Below, piece by piece: positions 21,901-34,117 of a stretch of DNA of 64,000 nucleotides; position 1 is the first letter of the stretch; each line of letters begins with the position of its first letter. The translations under genes and the position numbers were made by a program. Below the pieces are notes generated by a model that saw only the letters and a list, made by a program, of their open reading frames with translations, made no database searches and was not told where the DNA came from. The stretch is from Excoecaria cochinchinensis (lineage: Eukaryota; Streptophyta; Magnoliopsida; Malpighiales; Euphorbiaceae), in assembly GCA_947683425.1 (NCBI GenBank), contig CANTUQ010000043.1, forward strand, positions 11,952,501 through 12,016,500, in the 5' to 3' direction.

Positions 21901-23539
21901 CCTAATACATCTCTTGGCTTGCATCGCTGAGATCACATTATTCACAGAACTAGCACCCAAACCTCTTACAAACACTGGAAATCTGTCCTATCCCGAAGCA
22001 CAAAGGTCTTCCTATGGCAATCAACCACTGCCCGATGCTTACCCAACCAATCCAAACCCAAAATCAGATCAAACTCTTTAAAAGGCAACTCTATCAAGTC
22101 CGCAGGAAACTCAACTCCCTCAACCAACAAGGGACAATTCCTAAAAACTCTACTCACATTGACACTATGCCCTAATGGATTGGTCACACATATCTCATAG
22201 TCTAACTGATCTACCATATGCAACTTATCAATAATCTTATATGTGCACAAATATGAGTTTGTGGAACCAGGGTCTATTAGACCATACAATTCAGTGTCAT
22301 GGAGTAGGAACTTACCAGCAATCACATCAGGGGCATCCTGCTCCTCTCTAGTTCTCACAGCATAAGCTCTGGCTGCGACTGGTGGAGGACGCTTAACTGT
22401 CTCCGAAACAGCTCCATCTCTAGGTCGACCGCCTCGACCTCTGCCTCGGCCTCTACCACGGGCAGCCTGCGTAGCATTAGATCCAAATCCACTAGCCCCT
22501 CTCTAGGGACCTGAATCCTCACTCAACTGTGGACAATTAGCCAGATGGTGCTCGGTGCTCCCACATCTAAAACACCCACCAGTGAGCCACCTACACTCAC
22601 CCTAGTGAGCCTACTACAGTGCGAACAAATAGGTATAGCCTCTGATCTACCACCCCTGCCAGAACCAGACTCAGCTGCTGAACCCTGCCTTCTACCCCTC
22701 GTGGCTGAACCGGATGATGACTGATCTGATGGATCCCTCGCTCTCTTACCCAAAGACGAAGAAGAAGAACCACCCCGAGACTGATTCCTCCTCTGAGTTC
22801 TCTCTCTCAGCACCGACTCTAACCTTTCAGCCCTCATGGCAGCATCTGCAATCTGATAGTAGCTAACCCCTGGCGTACTCATCAAGGAGATCAAAGCTAC
22901 TCTTAAGGACTCATTCAACCCAGCCTCAAAATGCTTGCATCGGAAATCATCTGTCATGACCCCTAGCGGAGCATATCGGGATAACCGATTAAACTCTTTC
23001 TCATAATCCGAAATCGACATAGCCCTTTGCTTCAAACTTAGAAACTGCGCCCATCTCGCATCCTTGTAGGTCTAAGTTACATACTTCTTCGTGAATTCCT
23101 CAACAAAGAATTCCCATGTAACAGGATCGAGCATCTGAGGTTGTCTGCACACTAGCTCCCACCATTCATACGCCGACCCTTGAAGCAAGGCCACAGCACA
23201 TTCTACTTACAACTCCGGAGGACACCTAACTTCTCTCAAAGCCCTCTTCACCTTATCTAACCACCTCTCTGCTACCTCTGATTCATCCAACCCTGTTCCA
23301 TAAAAGTCTTCGGTCCTAGCTTTTCTTAAGTTCCCCATGGGAGGCCTGGGGGCAACCACTCTCTCCAAGACCCTCGCCATATCCTATGACAGCCTAAACA
23401 TGGCTTCAAAAGGCATGGCAGCGACCTCGGGCTGGACCCTAGCAGCTTGAGCCGACACCATAATAGAAGGATCCCTAGCTTGAGGGTTCACACTTTCAGC
23501 GGACTCCTCAAGTGATCCACGAGCAGAATTAGAAGCCAT
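18939..23539 (-). pseudogene. gag-pol polyprotein of Tek-A (Tekay chromovirus)
   Basis: From an ATG at 23539 (MASNSARGSLEESAES) the frame gives gag (TWEFFVEEF, AGLNESLRVALISLMS), a region of knuckle-type cysteines, protease with DPGSTNSYL (about 22285-22250), reverse transcriptase with VVFIDDILVYS (about 21260), RNase H, integrase (LTCQQVK zinc part; MDFVFGLP) and a chromodomain (VLWNHHGVQEATWEPEESM near 19060). Many stops and frameshifts break it. One TAG in the chromodomain stands where Tek-B has CAG (Gln). The integrase has SGRD where SDRD is usual, losing the second catalytic Asp. The order is that of a standard chromovirus. Confidence 0.9.
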
Positions 23540-23639
23540 CTAAGCAAACAAGGAAAACCGCATCAGCCAACACAGCTCTAGACGTAGACACATCTATACA
23601 CAGCATCACGTTAACAACACCCAGAAATGCCTAAACCGA

Positions 23640-23651
23640 GCTCTGATACCA
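23640..23651 (-). other. Primer-binding site of Tek-A
   Basis: The minus strand reads tggtatcagagc, five bases after the 5' LTR end, complementary to the 3' end of plant initiator tRNA-Met and usual for Tekay/Del elements. Between here and the gag ATG at 23539 is a leader of about 100 bases. Confidence 0.9.
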
Positions 23652-23656
23652 CAACT

Positions 23657-26192
23657 TGTAACACCCCCTACTCATACGTAGGCGATCCCATCCGATAAGG
23701 AGTGAGATGCCGTATGGGTAAAGGTGCCACCACGCAGATACAGAATATACATACATTCATACACAAACATACATACCTAAATACAGGGTAATTAAAAACT
23801 TTACAAAATCGTTCATGAAGGAAGCTGATCATGCACTAATATAACGAAAAACTTTACATTACTGTTTGATCAACCAACAGGTACAAAAGATAATTACATA
23901 TCCAAAAATACACTTATACAAGTTGTTACAAAATTAACATAAGAGAGTTCTATACAAAAAGAATCGTCAAGCTACAAAATTAAGCCCTACACTAAAACCC
24001 AGCTGTGTTGACCTGGCTGCGATGACTCTCTCAAGGCAACTCCTTCCACACCTGCACGGGTAAACACACCGTGCTAAGCGATAAACGCCTAATGGGGAAA
24101 CACACAAATCAAATGGACGGCCATTCACAATGGTCGTCAAGCAAAACACATACAGATGGCATAATAAAAAATACACATTAGATAAGAGTATAAACGTACG
24201 AACATATAGAGTCATACATTTGATATAACATAACTGTCTTCAATATATCACAATAACAACCATATTCGGATAATACATTCTCATAATTAGCAAAACAATT
24301 CCAAACAACAAAGCACCTGCTGACTCAAAGGAGTGGATAACGAGTGAACGAATAGTACTTTACGGGTACGAGCCGATTACAGACAGTACCTTACGGGTAC
24401 GAATCGAAAACCAATTTACTTTATCATTTGCAAAACGTTTAATAAATGGACCTTAAACAAGATCCAAACACATAAAAGGGTTCGCGAGGAACCAAACCGG
24501 ACCTGATCGGGGTCCAAACTGAACTGAGGCTGCAGCTATAAGACTCTATTAGGCATGCCTAACTATCCACTGAAATGACTTTAGCAGGTTATGCATAATC
24601 CATTCAATTCATTCCATAATATCCCAAATCACATATATACATATTTGCATACATATAGGCAAGTTCATATCATGGATTCGCATTCATATAATTCATAAGT
24701 TAACAGATATAAGGCTTATAGTTACCAAAAGAAACTGGAGTTCAAAACCACACACACACCAAGGGAAAACTTATTCAGCATAACAAGGTTGTCGCGCTCG
24801 TAACGTTTGTCGCGCTCGCGACAGAGACCATAGTCTCTTTGCTGCGCACGCACGACGGACTTCACGATCGCGGGGAGGGGGAAATGCCTAACTCTGTCGC
24901 AATCCAAAACATCGCTATCGCGGGCTCGCGATAGATCGCGTGCTCGCGACAGCACAGGCCAGCATTGCGCTCTGTCGCGATCACGACACCGTCGCGCTCG
25001 CGACAGAGAGCACACAACAACCTCTGCTATTGCGAGCTCACGACGGGGTCGCGTGCTCACGACAGCACAGCCCAAGATCACCGGTCTCTGTCGCGCTCGC
25101 GACAGAGTCGGCGTTCCCAAAATCTGCAGAATTCTTCCTCTCTCAAAACTCCCACACAAACACACAAATCACATCCAATAGCCTCTTACCTCAAATCCAG
25201 CCACCCATTAACATCAATACCCACAATATAACATTTAACAAGTAATTTCACACCAAACATCAATTCAAGCTCACTATCCCAAAAATTATCAATACCCATA
25301 AATTTGCAGTAAAAACCCATCAATCCTCACAATCACTAAAATAATCCCATGCTCGTGCAAAATTACCCTACCTAAACAAAAACCCATAATATACATACCA
25401 TATCAAGAGCATATCACAACCCAATTTCTAAAAATCACCAAGAACACATACATGAACATATTTACATACAAAAACAAGAAATTTCCCAAACCTTGAAATC
25501 CTTTGCTCCTAATGCTTAGATCCACTAGATCCCGCCTTCTCTTTACCCTTCGGTTCATGAGGAGGCTCAACTAAGCACAACCCAACAAAACCCACAACAA
25601 AGTAACTCTAGATTAAAACCCAAATCCAGAAAATACGAAGAAGATAATGAACCAATTAAAGAAAAGGAGAACAAATGCAATAGACTTACCTCTAAAATGC
25701 TAAAGAATTATCAATTACCACCAATTAAGCCTTGATTCCAAGCTAGGGTTCTTAGAGGAAGAGAAAAGGAAGAAGAAGAGAGTGAGGGGAAGGGAAAACG
25801 GGAAATGGAGGCAGCCACCACCCATCCCACTCTTCTCTTTCCTTTTTCTTTTTCTTTTCCTAACCCTAGACAAGTGTCACTTCCTGGTTAGTGGGATTTG
25901 ATCACTCACACGCAAAACACATGCATCACATGCACACAAGACTCTCCCAACTAATGCATACCCTACAAATGTGTGAACACACACATTCTAGCACATCCTA
26001 CAAACATATGAGTAAACACACCCAAGTGCAACCCAACTAATTCACACCCTAACACCACACATGCATCCACATGCTAACAAAACTCTTAAAATATGCATTT
26101 CTATCCAAAATGCCCTTTACACATGTCAAAACTCACACAATACACATGCACAAACATGGCTCATTCTACTAGGGGGCAAACGGGGTGTGACA
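23657..26192 (-). repeat. 5' LTR of Tek-A
   Basis: A 2,536-bp LTR, near identical to 16368-18938. It lacks a 12-base stretch (catatgcggaag) present near 16630 and has a shorter module cluster at 24788-25112. The promoter for the element would lie here, transcribing towards lower coordinates. Confidence 0.95.
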
Positions 26193-26199
26193 GTCCGTG

Positions 26200-26775
26200 T
26201 CCATAGTGAGCTAGTAGAACCCTTGTCTCATGATCTTTTTGGCCAGCATTAAGCCATTCATATGGGCTCCGCACACCCCAGCATGGGTTTCCTCCATCAC
26301 CTTTTCAGCTTCTTTCTCATCCAGACACCTCAACTGAATGCCGTCAGCTTCTCATTTGTACAATACCCCTTTCATACAGATGAATTGAGTGGAGAGCTTG
26401 CGAATCAACTTCTGATCCTTCTCGGTAGCTTCTTCTGGGAAAGTCGCGTTCTCTAGATAACTTCTGATATCATGATACCATGGCTTTCCGTCTGCTACTT
26501 CTATTTCCATCACTGGCTTGGACTCAAAGCTAGGCCTCTCAGAACTAGAAATCAAAATCGGGTTCATAACCACCCCCTCTAAGTTATCCCATATTGACAC
26601 TAGAGTTACGAGTGCATCGGCTAATTGATTTTCATCCCTTGGAACAAAGTTGAATGTACATACTTCGAACTAATTGCTCAAATCCTTCAAGTGTTTGACG
26701 TACGGCATCAACCGCTCTTCTTTAATGGCCTACTCACCCGAATCTGATTAATGACCAGAGATGAATCTCCGAATA
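26200..26775 (-). pseudogene. Tat-R pol: RNase H end and integrase zinc-binding region
   Basis: Continuation of Tat-R pol between solo LTR D and Tek-A. It includes NPILISSSERPSF, GKPWYHDIRSYLEN and TFPEEATEKDQK, an IN-linker pattern of Tat/Ogre elements, then a TGA/TAG-broken stretch with ETHAGVCGAHMNG and AKKIMRQGFYWLTM, the His-His part of the HHCC finger. The Cys pair (near 16340) is on the other side of Tek-A. Confidence 0.75.
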
Positions 26776-29272
26776 TGTAACACCCCCATACCCCCAGGAA
26801 GGAATATAGGGGTGCCACAAGCCAAACACACACATACTCGTACACATGCATACACAAAGGCGGAAGCGATAACAATAAATAAATATAAGAACATTCTTTT
26901 AGGCCAAATGTATACTATTAATAATATGTAAAGTGTACATATTACAAAAGTTTTATACTTGTTACATATTCACTTTCAAGACATATACAAACAGTTAACA
27001 TATACACTATGATACTATGCTTCTATAAACATAATGATGTTACTCAAAACATTAGAAACTCTATCTAGTACAAAAATATTTTCATCAATCTCCTAGTGGC
27101 CATGACCTACAGATGCAAACTCTCTAATCATATCCTGAAAACCTACACGGAAAAACACCCATGCTAAGCGATAACTCTTAGTGGGGATAAACAGAAGTAA
27201 AAGACTTTGAACGAAGTCACAAATATATCACATGCATATCAATAGTCATGTCATAAACAAATAATCATATACCCATCCTTGTAAGCAAATACCATCCTGC
27301 TTTAATCCATTCATGTACAAAAATTCCAAATATGGCAAACGATATTGGTAACATTTCATACTATGTTCATATACATATACAAGTCTCTACTTCATCTCTT
27401 GTACACTACAAAATATATATATATATTTATATATATATTCGCTTGAATTCTCAACAATGGTGGATATGGGCACTATGGGTACTAGTTAATTGTATTAAAC
27501 TCTAGAGAACTAACTCAATTGCGTTGAATACATTAGGTATTCATCAAGTAAACACAATTAAGGTCACTGTTGCAGCCGCCTCTAACCCTTTATAAGCATG
27601 CTTATCTATCCACTACATTGACACTTCAGGCTCAACTCACACATTCGGAACATAACACTATCCATAATCACTTATTCAAGTATACATATTATCAATTCAT
27701 TGCATAAACATATAAATCATGTATAGACCTTTTTATCACGTGCATATAACTTGTATAACCGCGAAAGTATTAAACAAATGCATATTCAAAAGTGATTGAA
27801 GTAAAAGAATCATGCAAGAAATTCAAAGAAACATTTGGGAGAAAACAGGACTTACATGGTAGCATGCAAATCCCTCATAGCCATTTAACATTTCAAAACC
27901 AAAATCTCAAAACAGAAGGGAGTTACACGCCTTACCGCCGTGTAAGCCACCCCACACGGGGGTAAGGAAAGGCCCTTACCGCCATATAACGAAGCCAACA
28001 ATTAAAAGGAACAGAAGCAAGTTACACGGCGGTATGCCTTTTCCTTACACGGCGGTATGGAACGTTCTTACCGCCGTATGACAGGACGGGAAAGCAAAAC
28101 ACAAGGCAGAATAGGTTTATACGGCAGTATGCCATCCCTTACCGCCGTGTAAAACACCCAGAACCCAGAATTTTCAGCAGATAACACTTGTTTACATGCC
28201 AAATTTAATTCACACTCAACAATAACTCATACAATCATGCATTCCACTTCAAATTTACTAGCACATGCATGCTAAACATGTTCATGATTAATTATAAACA
28301 TATATTACACCATTTAATTTAACTCAATTCTTCATGCACAAAGCCAAACTCACATCACTTTAACATCCCATACAAACCATCACTATAACACACACTCAAA
28401 TGATCAAGTCACATAATCATAAACATATATACACATATATCATAAACATATATACACATATATCATGAAAACACCGCAAGCAATCAAAATGAACAAAAAT
28501 TAAAATCACACACGATCCCGACCTCTAGGTATCTTGATCTCTGTTCTCTACTCAGTCCTGACCTTCTCTTTGCCCTTGTTCAACTTCTTGTCCACAGCTT
28601 CAACAAAATCATACAAATACAATCCAAGAATTAATCCTTGTTTTTCACTTTAAATCAAAAATAAAACCCAGAAGAAGAAGACCACTACTAACAGAAATCA
28701 AACCACTTATCTCTTTTCAAGAACCAACTCAAACCTTCACAATACTCTCTTCAAACCAATCCAAGTAACTCACTTAAGGAGCAATCAAAAGAGATGAAAA
28801 GAGGTAAAAGAAAGAAGAGAGAGTTGGCAAGGCAAAGGGGCACGGCAAAGCCAAGAACAAAGAAAGAAAATGAAAGGTAAAAGGAAACCAAAAGCAGAAA
28901 TGAAGAGGGAAGTAAAAAGTGGCCGGTCAACCCTCATCCAAAGCTAACTAAACCCAATTAATGCCACTAACCTCATTAAACACATTAATTCATCAATTAT
29001 CTTAAGCCAAGCCAAGTGTCTCTTCCCTACAATGCCACTTATCACACTAATTTAGGCAACACAATTAAGTCTCTTGCCAAGTGTCACACTCTCAAGCTGC
29101 CATGTGTCATTCTCCTACGATGCCACATGTCAAAATTCCAATTAAACTGACTATCCGCTGGAGGGTTCTGTCGCGCTCGCGATAGAACTCTCTCACACAC
29201 AATCACTCTTAAACTTGATACAATCCAAAAAAAATTTAACCAAAACTTCTAGGGTATTTTTGGGCTGTTACA
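26776..29272 (-). repeat. Solo LTR D (Tekay-type)
   Basis: A single 2,497-bp LTR, tgtaacaccccc at the low end and gctgttaca at the high end, flanked by the perfect 5-bp duplication gaata (26771-26775 and 29273-29277). It sits within the archaeal-type RNase H coding region of Tat-R. No internal sequence is left, so the element was removed by LTR-LTR recombination. Its module cluster at 27920-28155 differs in sequence from the other families. An (at)n stretch lies at 27410-27440. One tgtcgcgctcgcgatag unit lies near its end (29168-29186), resembling the Tek-A/B modules. Confidence 0.95.
27920..28155. repeat. Inverted-repeat modules of solo LTR D
   Basis: Repeated half-sites ttacacggcggta and the mirror taccgccgtgtaa occur about eight times, some degenerate, at about 27923-27990 and 28020-28155. 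They occupy the same relative position in the LTR as the modules of LTR-1, Tek-A and Tek-B but share no sequence with them. Confidence 0.8.
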
Positions 29273-29277
29273 GAATA

Positions 29278-29950
29278 CCTCCATGTTCTTTCCCCCCCAA
29301 AGCTATCAATGCTTCCAACCCGAAGGTGCATGCTTCATACTCGGCTTCATTGTTAGTGGTATTATATCTGAACTTCTTAGCCAAAGGGAGTTTCTCATCA
29401 TCTGGGGTTGTTAGAATAATTCCTACTCCTGCCGCCTTGCTGTTTACAACCCCGTCAAAATGTAACTGCCAACTTTGAAACGTGATAGCTGCCACGTCCT
29501 CATCTGGGAAGTTGAATTCATATGAGTCTCCTTGAATTAGGTGTTCAGCTAGGAATTTTTCCACTGCCCGCCCCTTAATAGTCTTTCGAGTAATGTACTC
29601 AACGTCAAACCCCTGTAACAGCAACAACACCTCCCCATTTTTCCATGTAAGGATGGAGCTTCCTACAAGTATCTTAAAGGATTCTGTTTTGTCACTGCTT
29701 GTACCCTGTAAGAGTGGAAGTAGTGTCTCAACTTCTTAGAGGCCCAAATTACCGCAAGGCAAATCTTTTTTACTTCTGCATACTTGACTTCATAAGCTAG
29801 GAACTTCTTACTGACGTAATAGACTGCAAATTCTACCCCGAGCTCATCCTCTTGAGCCATCATGGCACCTACAGAACTATCTTCAATGGCCAAATATAGA
29901 ATAAGTGGCTTGATTGGCTGTGGCGGTCTCAGAACCGGTGGACTCAGCAA
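29278..29950 (-). pseudogene. RNase H region of Tat-R pol
   Basis: Two parts on the minus strand. At 29950-29663 is the first RNase H, lacking several usual acidic residues (SSVGAMMAQEDELGVEFAVY, KICLAVIWASKKLRHYF). At 29630-29278 is the second, archaeal-type RNase H (SWQLHFDGVVNSKAAGVGII, NNEAEYEACTFGLEAL). Paired RNase H domains are a hallmark of Tat/Ogre elements. A frameshift near 29650 separates them. The break at about 29955 is a TAG where related proteins have Gln. Solo LTR D interrupts the second domain after GGKE. Confidence 0.85.
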
Positions 29951-29977
29951 ATATTCTCTGATAGTATCAAAAGCTCT

Positions 29978-31267
29978 CTAACAATCTTCGTTCCACACTA
30001 CAGGTTGGTTTTTTCTGAGTAGCTTAAAGATCGGCTCGCAAATCGAAGTAAGCTTGGTGATAAACCTGCTGACATACTGCAACTTACCTAGAAAGCTTCT
30101 GACATCCTTTTCCTTCTGAGGCACTGGCATCTCTCGGATGACCTTGACATTATCTGGGTCAATTTCAATTCCTCTCTGGCTGACTATGTGTCCTAACAGC
30201 TTCCCTAAGGTGACGCCAAAGATACACTTCTTGGGGTTTAACCGTAAGTTGTACTTACCAATTCTCTGAAAGAACTTTTCTAGAGCCTCGAAGTGACCTT
30301 CTCTGGTGGCTGACTTGATCATCATATCATCCACATAAACTTCTACCTCCTTGTGGATTAAGTCATCTAGAATCCTTATTGCCATTCTTTGATAAGTCAT
30401 GCCTGTGTTCTTCAAACTGAAAGGAATTACCCTATAAGAAAATGTCCCCCACTCTGTGATGAAAGCTGTTTTAATCCGATCGGCTATCTTATTGAGAATC
30501 AGATTGTAGCCTGCATAACCGTCCATGAAACTGTACATCATACAAGCAGTTGCGTTGTCTATTAGCACGTCTATATGGGGCAATGGAAAGTCATCATTTG
30601 GACAAGCCTTATTCAAGTCTCGATAGTCTACGCATACCCTTACCTTATCGTTTTTCTTGGCTACCGAGACAACATTGGCCAGCCAGGATGGGTACTGTAC
30701 CTCCATTAGGAACTTGGCTTCGATCTGCTTGTGAATCTCCTCTTTCACCTTATCTGCCCATTCTGGCCTGAGCCTCCTCAACTTCTGTTTGACAGGTTTA
30801 CAATTTGGGTACGTTGGGATGGCGTGTTCTGCGATTTCTCGGTCTACTCCTGGCATATCTTTATAGGTCCAGGCAAAGACTTTTTCATGTTTTCTTAATA
30901 TTCTCTCAAACTTTTCTTGCTCTTCAGGAGTTATGTTAGATGCTATCAAGATTTCTTTCGGATTTTCCAAGGCTCCAAGATTAAATGGAGTAGCATCAGT
31001 TGAATCAATATCAAATATAAATGGATTATGATCATGACCATGCATAATGAAATCATCAGAAATATCGCACAAGTAAGCAAAATTGTTCACTTTATTGATA
31101 GAACTAAAAATTTCATTAACATTATTAAAAAGTTCTGGAGTAAAAAGAAAATCTAAACTATTCTCTTTTCCTTCTTCCGCTTGCTCAACTGTTGAAGCAA
31201 ATGACTCTGCATTAATCTGGCTTTTTGGAGGCTCTGCAGTGATCTCCTGTGTGGCTTCTTCTACCAT
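29978..31267 (-). CDS. Reverse transcriptase of Tat-R (429-aa open part of pol)
   Basis: The longest intact Tat-R frame. Residues 1-110 are a linker; about 150-400 are reverse transcriptase with WLANVVSVAKKNDKVRVCVD, SFMDGYAGYN (catalytic Asp about 250), the fingers/palm region and EVYVDDMMIKS with the YVDD pair at 312-315. It ends at a TAG where the family has Gln (about 29976). The ATG at 31267 is simply the first after an upstream in-frame TAG near 31285, so it is not a natural protein start; pol is normally continuous with protease. RNA-dependent DNA polymerase of the element's particle. Neighbours are protease (upstream) and RNase H (downstream). Confidence 0.9.
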   Translation of the reverse strand: MVEEATQEITAEPPKSQINAESFASTVEQAEEGKENSLDFLFTPELFNNVNEIFSSINKVNNFAYLCDISDDFIMHGHDHNPFIFDIDSTDATPFNLGALENPKEILIASNITPEEQEKFERILRKHEKVFAWTYKDMPGVDREIAEHAIPTYPNCKPVKQKLRRLRPEWADKVKEEIHKQIEAKFLMEVQYPSWLANVVSVAKKNDKVRVCVDYRDLNKACPNDDFPLPHIDVLIDNATACMMYSFMDGYAGYNLILNKIADRIKTAFITEWGTFSYRVIPFSLKNTGMTYQRMAIRILDDLIHKEVEVYVDDMMIKSATREGHFEALEKFFQRIGKYNLRLNPKKCIFGVTLGKLLGHIVSQRGIEIDPDNVKVIREMPVPQKEKDVRSFLGKLQYVSRFITKLTSICEPIFKLLRKNQPVVWNEDC

Positions 31268-31459
31268 GGCCTTCCCCTTCAGCTAGGTAGTCACCAACCT
31301 CTCAGTGATAACTTCCTCGGGCACTTCTCGGTCCCAAACTGTTTCCCTGGTCATGATTTCTTCAACCCAAAAGCCCTCTGCTGGCTTGATCAATCCGATA
31401 TCCCAATTGAAAACATCATTAAAGACCTCAAATCCCGATATAATCCTTCCATCGACCCA

Positions 31460-32746
31460 TTAAGGCTCTGCTTCCCCTGTGTAGGCACATACTGTAGTGG
31501 TTGGTACAAAGTTCTTCCTGATATGGGGCACTTCACCCACTGGCTTCTTTCCCTTCTTTAAGGTACCCTTATCTCCGAGGCCCCTCCTATCCTTTTGATC
31601 TCCAATAGCAATGGTCGTAGGTGATCCCTGAGAGTTCTTGCCCAGACCTGCGCTAGGGAGGAATGACATCCTCTTCATCATATTTAGCACCTGGGGACTT
31701 CCTTCCTCCTGCTCCTCCCCATCTATCACAGCGATGTGGAACCCACTAAAAGGTTGCCTGGCAATCTCCAAGATAGAGACCTGGTTCTCCCTTGCAGCCT
31801 TTATGGTCACAACTTGCCCCTCTTGAGGAATCTTGACCATCTGATGTATAGTAGAGAGGACCCCTCCCAGCTTATAGAACTATGGCCTTCCCAAAAGGGC
31901 TAAAAAGTTAGCAAGCATAGGCAAGACTACAAACTCCACTTCTGTTTCCACTGGTCTGATCTTGACTACAGCTTTGAATGTCCTGAAAGCCTACCTTTGT
32001 GAATTGTCATAAGCCGTGATCGTTAGGTCAAACTTAGCCAGCATATCCTCATTCACCCCGAAAGCTACCATCGCCACTAATGGGTACACATTAATTGATG
32101 AACCATCATCCACCATGACACAAGTCGTGTGCTTTTGATTGATCTGTGCCCATATGTACAAGGGGCGATTATGGTTGCGACCTTCTGCCGGCAGGTCAGC
32201 GCTTGTGAAAACCACATTTTTCCCAGCTCCTCCTTTCAGCACGTCTAGCAGTTCTGTGGGCAAGATAGTTGTGGCCACTTTTGTCTCACACAAAGCCTCC
32301 ACTAATTTCTGCCTGTGGGATGGAGACTGTCTCAAAAGATCCCATATCGAAATTTGAGCCGGCGTCTTTTTTAGCTGCTTCAAGATTGGATCATCTTCCG
32401 GCTCTTTTCCTTTTTGGCCAACTGTCGGATCCTGTGGCCTTTCTACCTCTGGAGCTACCCTTCCACTCCGGGTCACAGCTCCTACCCTCTTCTTCTTCTT
32501 CTTCCTCTTTTCTTCTTCCTCCTCCTCTTAACCCCAAGGGTCGGGAAATACTTCATCCTCAGAATTGTTATCATGTTCATTTCCACTGTCGTCAGTGGAC
32601 CAGCAGTCGATCACTACCTCGGGAAGCCCTTCTTCACTTACCTTATGGAGGCTTATGATAGCAGTGTTTGCATCGATGGCGTATAAGTCTCTCAATACAA
32701 ATTGTTCGGGCAGACTAGACCCGATCATAAATACTAGCGGGGGCAC
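31460..32746 (-). pseudogene. Protease region of Tat-R pol
   Basis: Three broken parts. 32746-32528 is an acidic linker. 32476-31991 carries FTSADLPAEGRNHNRPLYIW and the active-site stretch VMVDDGSSINVYP (about residues 124-136), the VDDGSS form common in Tat/Ogre proteases in place of DTGS. 31840-31460 carries MKRMSFLPSAGLGK, the G-patch-like region that follows protease in this lineage. Stops near 31985, 31860 and 31455 interrupt it. The aspartic protease would cleave the gag-pol polyprotein. Confidence 0.8.
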
Positions 32747-32781
32747 ATTGTTTGATTCCCTCTCTTCTCTGGGTCTGTGAT

Positions 32782-34117
32782 CTATTTTGAATCAATTAAG
32801 TCCTGAATCGCATGTCTCAGTGCCTTGCAGTTATCAGTTATGTGTTCGGTGTGCTGATGATATGCGCAGTACTCATTGTCCTTGTGCCCTGGGATAACCT
32901 GAGTCCTGGCTGGTCGAGCTGGCAAAGGCTGCAACTTCCCTTCCTTCATCAGCCTTTGAAGTACCCATGACAGAGACCTTCCTAAATTTGAAAAATGCCT
33001 TGGGGCAGTGTTGGTGGCTGAAACTTCTACTGTCTTCCTCGTGCCACTATTGGGGCCTGCTGACCTACCTGCCCCTTGACTACTACTGCCCTTTTTGGTA
33101 AAGCTTTCATTGTTCACCCTTCTCGAAAGGTACTCTCCCTCAGCCTCAATGGCGATGTCTTTCAAAGACTCCCAGTCTCTCAGTCCCTTCATCTTTAGTC
33201 CATCTTTCAGATACGGGCTCGCATTTTTAATGAACAACCGTATCTGATCTTGACTATCCGGTTTTCTTTTCATTTCCATTACTCGGTTCCTCCATTGGGT
33301 TAAATACTCATGGAAAGACTCGCCCGCCTTCTGCTGCAGCAACTCCAGGTCCTTTAAAGTCACCTCCATTCTCGTACTACAGTCGTACTGTCTGAGAAAC
33401 TCTTCTGTGAGTAAATCCCAATCTTGCTTTGTCCTCCGATCCAACCCATGATACCAATCCACCACTGGGCCAGTATTCAATCTTTTGTCTCTTTGTTAAA
33501 GTAGTACCCTTCATCACTAGCGAGTACTGCTTTATATGCGCTGTGGGATCGGAAGTGCCATCGAATTTGGGGACGTCCGGCATCTTAAAATTCATCGGGA
33601 TCAGATCTTCTCCTTCTAACTCCTTATCCTCAAGGTTCATCCCTCGCCCCCTCATCAATATCCTTGCCATCACTTCAAATTTCTCTTCCATCTTCTTCCA
33701 GATGTCTTTTTCATTCTGAGCTGCCTTCCCTTTCCCTGACACTGTTTCTTCATACTCATCCTCTTCCCAGCCATCATCTATCCTCTGGGCTGGCCTTCTC
33801 CTCTATGCCCCTGCTATGGTATCTCTTAAGTCTACTAGTGGTGGGCGCATCTCTTCTTACGAGTCTTGTCTAACCTCCTCCTGTTCATTATTTCTCATAG
33901 GAGGAGGTGGTGGGTTTTGTAGAGCTGGTGGCTGAGCCATGTTGGCCATTATAGCCGTCATCCTATTCTTGAACTCTTCGAACCTTCTGCCTACTTCCTC
34001 AGCTATTAAGGCCCTGGTGGCATCTGTCCCTCTTGGTGAGTTTGCTATTTGTTCATGCAGAGAGAACTGAGATGAAGTAGCGTAGCTGGTTACTGAAGGA
34101 GTGTCTGGATACTCCAC
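32782..34117 (-). pseudogene. gag of Tat-R
   Basis: Starts MEYPDTPSVTSYATSSQFSL at 34117. Two stops near 33855 and 33805 and a frameshift near 33480 break it. The capsid-like part reads FKMPDVPKFDGTSDPTAHIK, then VVDWYHGLDRRTKQDWDLLT and ESFHEYLTQWRNRVMEM (retrotransposon gag domain). It ends with NEYCAYHQHTEHITDNCKAL, a Tat/Ogre-type variant of the CCHC knuckle. The ATG is the first in frame after the leader. The protein would form the particle and bind RNA. The plus-strand frames opposite it have no support. Confidence 0.85.

Larger units (their letters stand above)
16368..26192 (-). mobile_element. Tek-A: complete Tekay/Del-type chromovirus, gene-dead
   Basis: A 9.8-kb element with two LTRs (16368-18938 and 23657-26192), flanked by the 5-bp duplication gtccg (16363-16367 and 26193-26197). 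Within is a minus-strand gag-pol with chromodomain. Primer-binding site tggtatcagagc matches initiator tRNA-Met. It sits in the integrase of Tat-R, splitting its zinc-binding region from the catalytic core. By eye the two LTRs differ at about 2-3% of positions over the first 500 bases plus a few small indels. Coding capacity is lost through many stops and frameshifts. Confidence 0.95.

Noticed and set aside
17505..25112. Possible CRISPR-like or CpG island reading of the tcgcg repeats
   Set aside because: The units are palindromes without unique, regularly sized spacers and lie within plant LTRs. A CpG island of a host gene is unlikely because no host gene is adjacent.
24722..25165. 147-residue frame rich in Arg/Ser (SRARDR-like), and similar frames at 17512, 37955 and 45014
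   Set aside because: The SR-like appearance comes from the tcgcg palindromic modules read in frame. It occurs on both strands and in all LTR copies, so it is not an SR protein.
29978..31267. Treating the Tat-R reverse transcriptase as a separate gene
   Set aside because: The ATG is an internal Met after a stop; flanking protease and RNase H are in the same polyprotein order, so it is part of pol.
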